From NCBI RefSeq assembly GCF_900078755.1, contig NZ_FKIH01000009.1: a DNA stretch of 41,210 nucleotides, one strand, 5' to 3'. Under the pieces are notes generated by a model. That model was not told where the DNA came from, ran no database searches, and worked only from the letters and a program-made list of their open reading frames with translations. A program made the translations under genes and the position numbers. The DNA comes from Ichthyocystis sparus (lineage in GTDB: Bacteria; Pseudomonadota; Gammaproteobacteria; Burkholderiales; 2013Ark19i). Position 1 is the first letter of the stretch, and each line of letters starts with the position of its first letter. Shown piece by piece: positions 34,807-41,210 of the stretch.

Positions 34807-35370
34807 TCAACGCCGCTTTTTAGCGGCAATGCCTACTCTTTTTATAAGAACTAACGTGGCGCCAGATCCGCCCATATTTTGTGGTGCGGAACAAAACGCC
34901 AAGACAGAATGAGAATTAATCTTTAGTCCACGCCTTACCATCGTACGTAATACAGAAATTCCATTTCTACCACGTCCATGTATTATTAGTAAGCATTGCT
35001 TATTTTTCATGACTGCGTTGTCCATGAATGATTCCATTTTTTGAGCCGCTTCAACACGCGTTAGACCATGCAAATCTATAGCCTGTTCTACAGGCCAGCG
35101 TCCCCTACGAAGTTCTTTTAGAGTCTTTATAGACACATCCTTAGCACGAAAATCAGAGGTATCGTCTTCGTATAAGTGTTCTGACTGGAAGACGTGACCA
35201 ATTATATTTTCCTCACCGGCAGCATCATCACCCTTGTTTTTGAAGTACAATGGCGTGGTGGTTCTTACCGGACGGCTAATGTAGTGCGTGTCTATATGCA
35301 ATCTCTTAATTCTTGGGAAAAAATCAGACATCTTTTCAGTATCATCTTCTTTTTCTTCTTCTGAGCTCAT
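34807..35370 (-). CDS. Smr-domain protein (MutS2/SmrA-type putative endonuclease)
   Basis: 187 aa with an N-terminal low-conservation part and a C-terminal Smr domain. AIDLHGLTRVEAAQKM (about 98) and IIHGRGRNGISVLRTMV (about 130) carry the LDLHG-like and HGRG motifs. Family members are nucleases or RNA-binding proteins; the exact role here is unknown. The ATG at 35370 (MSSEEEK) starts 4 bases after the trxB stop, so the two are very likely one operon; an upstream in-frame start inside trxB is unlikely. This is the only intact smr in the window; three fused relics exist. Confidence 0.9.
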   Translation of the reverse strand: MSSEEEKEDDTEKMSDFFPRIKRLHIDTHYISRPVRTTTPLYFKNKGDDAAGEENIIGHVFQSEHLYEDDTSDFRAKDVSIKTLKELRRGRWPVEQAIDLHGLTRVEAAQKMESFMDNAVMKNKQCLLIIHGRGRNGISVLRTMVRRGLKINSHSVLAFCSAPQNMGGSGATLVLIKRVGIAAKKRR

Positions 35371-35374
35371 ATCT

Positions 35375-36343
35375 TTAATTATCCAAGAAAAACTCTGCAT
35401 CCAAAGCAGCCATGCACCCACTGCCAGCAGATGTTACCGCTTGACGGTAAACATGGTCCTGAACATCCCCAGCAGCCAGGACACCAGGAATGCTTGTCTG
35501 GGTGGATCCTATAGAACGACCACCCCTAGTTATTATATATCCGTTTTCCATCTCTAGCTGTCCAGAAAAAATACCCGTATTTGGAGTATGACCTATGGCA
35601 ATGAAAACTCCATCAAGCGACAGTTCAGATTTTTCTTTAGTTTCTACGTGGGCTACTCTCAATCCATTTACACCAGATTCATTGCCTAATATCTCCTCTG
35701 TCACGTGATTCCAAATTATCCGGATATTTCCATCCTGTGCCCGTTTTAATAACCTTTCCTGCAGTATTTTCTCGCCTCGCAACTTATTACGTCGGTGCAC
35801 AAGTATAACATTAGCGCATATATTAGAAAGATATAGCGCCTCCTCTATCGCAGAGTTGCCACCACCTATTACCGCTACCGTCTTACCTTTATAAAAGAAC
35901 CCGTCACATGTAGCACACGCGGATACTCCCTTTCCTAAAAAAGCCTGCTCAGATGGTAGTCCTAAATACTTCGCACTGGCACCAGTTGCTATAATTAAAC
36001 AATCGCATGTGTATGAAGTATCAGATCCCTCAAGACGGAATGGCCTTTCACTAAGATGCGCTTTTTCTATATTGTCAAATACAATCTTAGTATCAAAGCG
36101 TTCCGCGTGTTTTTTGAATCGCTCCATTAGCTCTGGTCCAGTTGTTCCCTCGTAATCAGCTGGCCAATTATCTACTTCTGTTGTTGTCATTAGCTGTCCA
36201 CCAGGCGCCATTCCAGTTATTAAAAGAGGTGATAGGTTAGCTCTTGCAGCGTACACCGCAGCTGTGTACCCAGATGGACCTGATCCAAGAATAATTAATT
36301 TGCTATTTACAATTTTTTCGTTGTCCTTTGCATTTTTCTCCAT
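35375..36343 (-). CDS. trxB: Thioredoxin reductase TrxB
   Basis: NADPH-dependent flavoenzyme that reduces thioredoxin in the cytoplasm. It has the N-terminal FAD site GSGPSGYTAAVYAARA (about 21), redox pair CATC (C143/C146), NADPH site VIGGGNSAIEEALYL (about 165) with HRR, and C-terminal GVLAAGDVQDHVYRQAVTSAGSGCMAA. 322 aa is standard. The ATG has AGGGA about 10 bases upstream. It is transcribed divergently from crp with smr downstream. It is the parent of at least six trxB relics in the window. Confidence 0.97.
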   Translation of the reverse strand: MEKNAKDNEKIVNSKLIILGSGPSGYTAAVYAARANLSPLLITGMAPGGQLMTTTEVDNWPADYEGTTGPELMERFKKHAERFDTKIVFDNIEKAHLSERPFRLEGSDTSYTCDCLIIATGASAKYLGLPSEQAFLGKGVSACATCDGFFYKGKTVAVIGGGNSAIEEALYLSNICANVILVHRRNKLRGEKILQERLLKRAQDGNIRIIWNHVTEEILGNESGVNGLRVAHVETKEKSELSLDGVFIAIGHTPNTGIFSGQLEMENGYIITRGGRSIGSTQTSIPGVLAAGDVQDHVYRQAVTSAGSGCMAALDAEFFLDN

Positions 36344-36692
36344 GATTTTTACTTTTCCCTATAAAATTGACTATTTGTAGAGTTATAGAAAACCCTAATT
36401 ATCCCATTTTTTGTTACGTAATATAGGCAATACTTGGGGTTTATACTATTGTTCAATACCTCCTGAGGGAGTCTAATATCTACTCTGGTTGGTTTTGTGT
36501 CAACGATATCACTTTTAAGTACACTTTTTTTGTTGCTACCTTACACTTGTTTTGCGCAGATAATTTGTGTGTCACTTTGATACTATCAAGTGATGTGATT
36601 AACGGTTAGTCTGCTTATTGGTTGTATTGAGTGCTGCATTGTTTTTTTGCAGTGGTATTCTAGGAGATGTTTTTTTATTTTGGGAGGAACCA
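36344..36692. promoter_or_regulatory. Divergent trxB/crp promoter region
   Basis: 349 bases between two divergent genes. Recognisable copies of this stretch lie upstream of the six family ORFs (906-1195, 5360-5665, 9440-9735, 18290-18585, 25780-25965, and a strongly shortened one at 29815-29860). Conserved blocks include AACCCTAATT, GGTTTATACTATT and GATAATTTGTGTGTCACTTTGA. Individual -35/-10 boxes cannot be assigned with confidence. Confidence 0.6.
36577..36589. promoter_or_regulatory. Dyad TTGATA-C-TATCAA upstream of crp
   Basis: A perfect 6-1-6 inverted repeat about 104 bases before the crp ATG. The arms resemble the TTGAT/ATCAA halves of Fnr/Anr boxes, but the half-site spacing (3 bases) is one short of the usual 4. 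It could be an autoregulatory site; this is untested. Confidence 0.4.
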
Positions 36693-37388
36693 ATGTCTGT
36701 TGGTCGAGTTTCTGCCGTTTCTAAGAGTGATCTAGCCGTACGAGTTAGCAAGGTTCAGTTGTTTTCCTCTTTGGACTCTGAGCAATTATCACAGTTATTG
36801 ACATATGCAGTTCATCGCAAAATTCCTCGTACTCAGATGATGGTTGCGCTTGGTGAGAAAACAGATTCATTTTACGTTATTTTGTCTGGTGCTATGAGAG
36901 TTATAGTAGGTGATGAGGAAGGTCGTGAGGTCATAGTTTCTGTGCTTAGCTCAGGTGATTTTTTTGGAGAGATGGGGATAATTGATGATGAACCTCGTTC
37001 CGCTAGCGTAGTTAGTGCTGAGCCATGCGAGATTTTGGTTTTTTCAAAAGACTCGTTTCGCGCTGTTTTGTCTGAGTACCCAGCTGTTTCTTGGCAATTG
37101 ATGAAAAGTTTGGCTCAGCGTTTAAGAGTAGCTACCAGAAAGATTGAGACGCTGGCTTTGATGGATGTTTATGGTAGAGTAGCTCGTCTTCTTATTGATT
37201 TTTCTGAGGATGCTGATTCAGGAAGAAGACTTGTTTCAAGACGTCTGTCAAAACAGGATATTGCCAGGATGGTTGGTGCTTCACGCGAGATGGTTAGTCG
37301 AGTTATGCGTGATCTTACTGATAGGGGACTAATAAGGTCCGCTGATGGCAAGATTTATCTGTCAAATCGCTTGGGTACTGGTCTGTAG
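36693..37388 (+). CDS. crp: Crp/Fnr-family transcriptional regulator
   Basis: 231-aa global-type regulator. The N-terminal cyclic-nucleotide-binding beta roll has GDFFGEMGIIDDEPRSASV (about 90-107), which matches the cAMP phosphate-binding cassette (FGE...RSA); then the long dimer helix; the C-terminal winged helix has LSKQDIARMVGASREMVSRVM (about 185). There is no cluster of Cys residues of the Fnr type, so cAMP is the more likely ligand. The start is ATG 36693 with GGGAGGA 4 bases upstream; a longer frame from 36618 has no support. A hairpin follows the gene. Its 5' third has been copied upstream of each of the six family ORFs. Confidence 0.92.
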   Translation: MSVGRVSAVSKSDLAVRVSKVQLFSSLDSEQLSQLLTYAVHRKIPRTQMMVALGEKTDSFYVILSGAMRVIVGDEEGREVIVSVLSSGDFFGEMGIIDDEPRSASVVSAEPCEILVFSKDSFRAVLSEYPAVSWQLMKSLAQRLRVATRKIETLALMDVYGRVARLLIDFSEDADSGRRLVSRRLSKQDIARMVGASREMVSRVMRDLTDRGLIRSADGKIYLSNRLGTGL

Positions 37389-37426
37389 GGCTAATGCTCT
37401 ACATTTTTAGGGTCTGGTACTGGATA

Positions 37427-37455
37427 AGGAAGACACATGTGTTTTGTGTCTTCCT
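37427..37455 (+). terminator. Hairpin after crp
   Basis: AGGAAGACACA and TGTGTCTTCCT form a perfect 11-bp stem around a 7-base loop. No U tract follows, so it may be a weak terminator, a processing or stability element, or an operator-like dyad, rather than a classic intrinsic terminator. Confidence 0.5.
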
Positions 37456-37516
37456 ATGCAGTTGGTTTCTATAGATACATAATAGCGAGTATGCATTTGA
37501 GTATTTATTCGAGATT

Positions 37517-39871
37517 ATGAAAAGGCCTAAAGTTATGAGGGGGAGAGTTACTTCTCGGTTTTCCTCTGCGAGTTTGTCCCCGAAAGCTCCGGATTTATTT
37601 CGTGAGATGCGGTGGTTTGCCTCTGTAATTGTTGCTATTTTTTTGTTCCTTTCCCTATTTACTTATAGCCCTTATGATCCTGGTTGGTCACACTCCAGTT
37701 CAGTTGTTATATTTGTGCGTAATGTTTGTGGCATTTTCGGTGCAAGTATTTCTGATTTTCTACTTTACTTATTTGGATATTCTGCATATTTGATTCCAAT
37801 CTCATTTATTTTAGGTGTTATACGTAGTCCTAAATTTGAAGAGATGCAGTTTGGGGTATTGTGGCAATTTTTGGGATCGATACTTTCTTTGTGGGCATCT
37901 TCGTCATTTGAGTCTATTTATTTTTATGACTCAAAGTGGAGTTTGCCTGGGCATCCTGGTGGCGTTGTAGGTTTGAGTACAATTATTTACCTAGTTCCTT
38001 TTTGGGGATTAACCGGAGTAGGTCTGCTAAACTTTATTGCTTTTTTTGTAGGATTTTCATTAATGACTGCAATCTCTTGGTCTCAGATATGTGAGTTTGT
38101 AGGCTATTTAACTGAAAAAGCTTATTTTTATGCATCTCATTTCGTAAAAGACAAGTTTTTTTCTTCAAATGAGATTGTTATTCCTGATTCTAACTCAGAT
38201 ATTGGTGGAGAGATTATTCTTCCAGATGCCGTAGTTAAAAGAAGAAGGAGAAGTACTAAGACGCCAATTATCCATGAAGATGATGTAGAAAATGTTTGCT
38301 CTTCAAGTAAATCTTCTCCTACCTTAGGTGTAAATGTTGATATAGCCAAAGCGGCTAAGTCTGTCTCTTCTATTTCCTATGCTGCTACTAGTGCTTCTGT
38401 TCCTGGTTGTTTGCCTATTTCATTGCTTATATCCCCGGGAGAGAAAAGGACTCCTGTAAATGAAGATCAAATCAAGCAAACATCTGCCTTAATTGAGAAA
38501 CGACTTAAGGAATATGGTGTACGTGTACGTGTTATTGGTGCATATCCAGGGCCAGTTATAACACGCTATGAGATTGAACCTGACGTAGGAGTAAAGGGTA
38601 GTCAGATTGTTTCTCTCGTTAAGGATTTAGCTCGCGTTTTATCGGTCTCGTCTATTAGGGTTGTTGAGACAATTCCAGGAAAAGCTTGCATGGGACTGGA
38701 GATACCAAACCGTAATAGAGAATTAGTTAGACTATCAGAAATTATATGTAGCGAGTCTTATCAATCTTCCTCTTCCACTCTAACAATATCTTTGGGATAT
38801 GATATCTCTGGTGATTCTGTTGTTGCAGACTTGAGCAAGATGCCACATCTTTTAGTTGCTGGTGCCACAGGTTCTGGCAAATCAGTAGGGGTGAATGCAA
38901 TGATTTTATCCCTCTTGTACAAGTCATCGGCAGATTTAGTACGATTGATTATGATAGATCCTAAAATGCTTGAGCTTTCTGTTTATGAGGGCATACCACA
39001 TTTATTGGCCCCAGTTGTGACTGATATGTCTCGTGCTAGTAATGCTCTAGGGTGGTGTGTGTCTGAAATGGAGCGTCGCTACAAGGTTATGTCGTCTGTG
39101 GGTGTTAGGCACTTAAATGGCTATAACAGCAAGATAAATTCTGCTAAGAGCGTTGGTAGACCATTAATGTCTGTGCCAGACCCTTGTTCAGAGCCAGAAG
39201 AGTTGCTTCCTATGCCATATATTGTTGTTGTTATTGATGAGCTTGCTGATTTGGTAATGGTGGTTGGTAAGAAGGTTGAGACATCCATAGCACGATTAGC
39301 TCAGAAGGCTCGAGCTGCCGGTATTCATCTAATTTTGGCAACACAACGGCCTTCAGTTGATGTGATTACTGGATTGATAAAAGCTAATATTCCAGCTCGT
39401 ATTTCCTTTCATGTCTCAAGCAGAATTGACTCTAGGACTATTTTAGATCAGATGGGTGCGGAGTCACTTCTGGGACAAGGTGATATGCTTTACCTTCCTC
39501 CAGGACAGGCCTATCCGATAAGGGTTCATGGGGCTTTAGTTACTGATGAGGAAGTTCATGCTGTTTCTGATTTTTTGAGGAGCAAATCAGAACCTAGATA
39601 TTTGCCTTCTATGATGTCTTTTATTGACTCTCCCAGTTGTGATAACAGTGAATCAGTAGACTCTCCTGGTTCTTCTAATTTAGACCCTTTGTATGATCGC
39701 GCCGTAGATGTTGTGATTAACACTAATAGACCATCTATCTCTTTGGTACAGAGACACTTGAGGATTGGGTACAATCGCGCTGCACGTATAGTTGAACAAA
39801 TGGAGTCACAAGGCCTAGTGTCACCAGTTCAAAGCAATGGTAACCGCGAATTGTTAAGGAGGAATAGCTAG
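37517..39871 (+). CDS. ftsK: DNA translocase FtsK
   Basis: 784 aa, normal length for the short betaproteobacterial form. It couples division to chromosome segregation at the septum. An N-terminal membrane domain has about four hydrophobic segments between residues 30 and 190. A variable linker follows, then the alpha part (KRLKEYGVRVRVIGAYPGPVITRYEI). The RecA-like motor has Walker A GATGSGKS (about 452) and Walker B VVVIDELADLV (about 570), with KARAAGIHLILATQRPSVDVITG. The C-terminal gamma winged helix (about 725-784, SLVQRHLRIGYNRAARIVEQME) recognises polar DNA sequences. ATG 37517 has no strong ribosome site. It shares the direction of crp and serS. Confidence 0.97.
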   Translation: MKRPKVMRGRVTSRFSSASLSPKAPDLFREMRWFASVIVAIFLFLSLFTYSPYDPGWSHSSSVVIFVRNVCGIFGASISDFLLYLFGYSAYLIPISFILGVIRSPKFEEMQFGVLWQFLGSILSLWASSSFESIYFYDSKWSLPGHPGGVVGLSTIIYLVPFWGLTGVGLLNFIAFFVGFSLMTAISWSQICEFVGYLTEKAYFYASHFVKDKFFSSNEIVIPDSNSDIGGEIILPDAVVKRRRRSTKTPIIHEDDVENVCSSSKSSPTLGVNVDIAKAAKSVSSISYAATSASVPGCLPISLLISPGEKRTPVNEDQIKQTSALIEKRLKEYGVRVRVIGAYPGPVITRYEIEPDVGVKGSQIVSLVKDLARVLSVSSIRVVETIPGKACMGLEIPNRNRELVRLSEIICSESYQSSSSTLTISLGYDISGDSVVADLSKMPHLLVAGATGSGKSVGVNAMILSLLYKSSADLVRLIMIDPKMLELSVYEGIPHLLAPVVTDMSRASNALGWCVSEMERRYKVMSSVGVRHLNGYNSKINSAKSVGRPLMSVPDPCSEPEELLPMPYIVVVIDELADLVMVVGKKVETSIARLAQKARAAGIHLILATQRPSVDVITGLIKANIPARISFHVSSRIDSRTILDQMGAESLLGQGDMLYLPPGQAYPIRVHGALVTDEEVHAVSDFLRSKSEPRYLPSMMSFIDSPSCDNSESVDSPGSSNLDPLYDRAVDVVINTNRPSISLVQRHLRIGYNRAARIVEQMESQGLVSPVQSNGNRELLRRNS

Positions 39872-40157
39872 TATCCTATTATGTTATTTTATGCACCTCA
39901 TGTTATAGCTTTTTACATTGTATAGTGTTGATTTTAGTCCGTACATATAGTGTTTGTTGTTGCTTATGTTTCTCATTTTTATTATATGTATGTATATAAG
40001 ATATTTGGTGGTATTTTTCTTATGTTTTTGTTTTGTAGTGTATGTTAGCACCGAAGGATATTATAATATTATTGTGTCTCCTATTTACTATGGTTTACAT
40101 AGAGTTGTGCTCAAAATTTTATTTGTAGTTGGTGGTTGATTTGGGGAAGTACCACGT
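39872..40157. other. AT-rich gap between ftsK and serS
   Basis: Only a short hydrophobic 61-codon frame without a plausible ribosome site. In relatives lolA and rarA usually occupy this place; I see no trace of either. Confidence 0.6.
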
Positions 40158-41210
40158 ATGATTGATATTCATTGGTTGCGTTCTAATGTAGGTAAATTTT
40201 ATGCCGAACTTAAAACCAGAGGTTTCGGTTTTGATTGTCATAAATTTGAATCACTTGAAAAAAGACGTAAGGATGTACAATCTCGTACTCAACATCTTCA
40301 GGCTACACGTAACAGATTGTCCAAGGAAATTGGTGTTTATTTATCTAAGGGCAAGGATGCAGATGATCTGAAGAAGCAAGTTGCAGACCAATCAGAACAA
40401 TTGAGGTTGTGTGAGAATGAATTAGAAGAAATTTTACAGGCTATTAATACATTATTGTTGTCTGTACCTAATATCCCTCAAGAGTCCGTTCCCTTTGGTA
40501 ATAGCGAAGCGGATAATGTGGAGATAAGAAAATGGGGCGATATTAGGTCTTTTGATTTTTCTGTCAAGGACCATGTCAAAATTGGTCAAATTATTTCTGG
40601 ACTTAATTTTTCTCAGGCCAGTGCATTAAGCGGTTCTAGGTTTGTAGTGATGCACGGTCTTGTTGCACGAATGCATCGTGCGCTTTCTCAATTTATGCTA
40701 GATGTTCATATTCGCGATCACGGTTATAGAGAGGTTGCTGTTCCATATATTGTTCATGAGAGATGTCTATTAGGAACTGGACAGTTACCAAAATTTTCAG
40801 AAGAATTATTTGAGGTAATTCATAAGAATAACGAGCGTTTCTATTTAATTCCTACCGCTGAAGTCCCTGTTACTAACCTACATAGGGATCAAATTGTATC
40901 TGTAACTGACTTGCCAATTAAGTATGCTTGTTATACCCCATGTTTTAGATCTGAAGCTGGTGCCTCTGGTCGTGATACACAAGGAATGATTCGTCAGCAT
41001 CAGTTTGATAAGGTTGAACTAGTTCAGATTGTCTCTCCAGAGGCGTCTGATTGTGCTCATGAAGAACTTGTTATGCACGCAGAGAAAATTTTGCAACTTT
41101 TAAAATTGCCATATAGAGTTGTTTTATTATGTCGCGGTGATTTAGGATTTAGTTCTTCTAAATCATATGATATTGAGGTATGGATTCCTTCCCAAAAACA
41201 GTACAGAGAG
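40158..41210 (+). CDS. serS: Seryl-tRNA synthetase SerS (3' end beyond window)
   Basis: The 351 codons present run without interruption to the window edge; the usual length is about 425-430. It charges tRNA-Ser and is a class II enzyme. The N-terminal tRNA-binding coiled coil spans about residues 25-110 (LEKRRKDVQSRTQ onward), followed by VPNIPQESVP, the motif 1 region, PTAEVPVTN, and motif 2 FRSEAGASGRDTQGMIRQHQF (about 275-295). Motif 3 lies outside. ATG 40158 gives MIDIHWLRSN; GGGGAAG is 8 bases upstream. Confidence 0.97.
   Translation, partial: MIDIHWLRSNVGKFYAELKTRGFGFDCHKFESLEKRRKDVQSRTQHLQATRNRLSKEIGVYLSKGKDADDLKKQVADQSEQLRLCENELEEILQAINTLLLSVPNIPQESVPFGNSEADNVEIRKWGDIRSFDFSVKDHVKIGQIISGLNFSQASALSGSRFVVMHGLVARMHRALSQFMLDVHIRDHGYREVAVPYIVHERCLLGTGQLPKFSEELFEVIHKNNERFYLIPTAEVPVTNLHRDQIVSVTDLPIKYACYTPCFRSEAGASGRDTQGMIRQHQFDKVELVQIVSPEASDCAHEELVMHAEKILQLLKLPYRVVLLCRGDLGFSSSKSYDIEVWIPSQKQYRE

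Noticed and set aside
36618..36692. Upstream extension of crp by 25 codons
   Set aside because: The ATG at 36693 has a strong GGGAGGA site and gives the standard length; the extension is hydrophobic and overlaps the control region.
39954..40139. 61-codon hydrophobic frame between ftsK and serS
   Set aside because: AT-rich, no ribosome site, no recognisable family; hydrophobic frames arise by chance in T-rich DNA.

Overview
The window looks like part of a low-GC chromosome from an intracellular betaproteobacterium. The evidence is a housekeeping block in a Burkholderiales/Neisseriales-like order (smr-trxB-crp-ftsK-serS, with rlmB, nadE and a tRNA-Leu), heavy pseudogene load, and a very large lineage-specific protein family. 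The style recalls the fish epitheliocystis agents (Candidatus Ichthyocystis), which I recall as having expanded novel gene families. That assignment is a guess from gene content and could not be tested here.

Layout. From 1 to about 33.2 kb there are seven copies of one unrecognised gene family: a frameshifted copy cut by the window edge (3-706), then six long ORFs starting at about 1751, 6032, 10141, 18992, 26539 and 30262. Each protein has a short Ser-rich leader, a basic KGKAPAKKRG-type stretch in all but the last, one or two pairs of related ~175-residue modules (called A and B here), a linker carrying RAPVWxPP, and a long Ser/acidic tail that ends in a KRKR cluster in three copies. None has a visible signal peptide or membrane segment. 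Between the copies lie decayed pieces of rlmB, nadE, tRNA-Leu, smr, trxB and crp, always in the order and orientation of the real genes. The functional rlmB, nadE and tRNA-Leu sit between family copies at 15.3-17.7 kb. The functional smr, trxB and crp sit at the far end, 34.8-37.4 kb, followed by ftsK and the 5' part of serS.

Interpretation. The array is best explained by repeated tandem duplication of a segment rlmB-nadE-tRNA-smr-trxB-crp(5' part)-family gene, followed by decay of surplus housekeeping copies. Retention was reciprocal: one duplicate kept rlmB/nadE/tRNA-Leu and another kept smr/trxB/crp. Every family gene therefore sits behind a relic of the divergent trxB/crp promoter region and a dead crp 5' end, and may have inherited crp-type upstream control. 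The family proteins could be secreted, host-directed (perhaps nuclear) factors, but that function is inference from composition and short motifs only.

Notable details: the six family genes appear to start at a conserved GTG/TTG codon rather than the nearby ATG; the two longest genes are head-to-tail fusions with internal leader copies; three family genes have lost the KRKR tail by nonsense or frameshift; and NadE has lost two of its three glutaminase catalytic residues while keeping the synthetase site.
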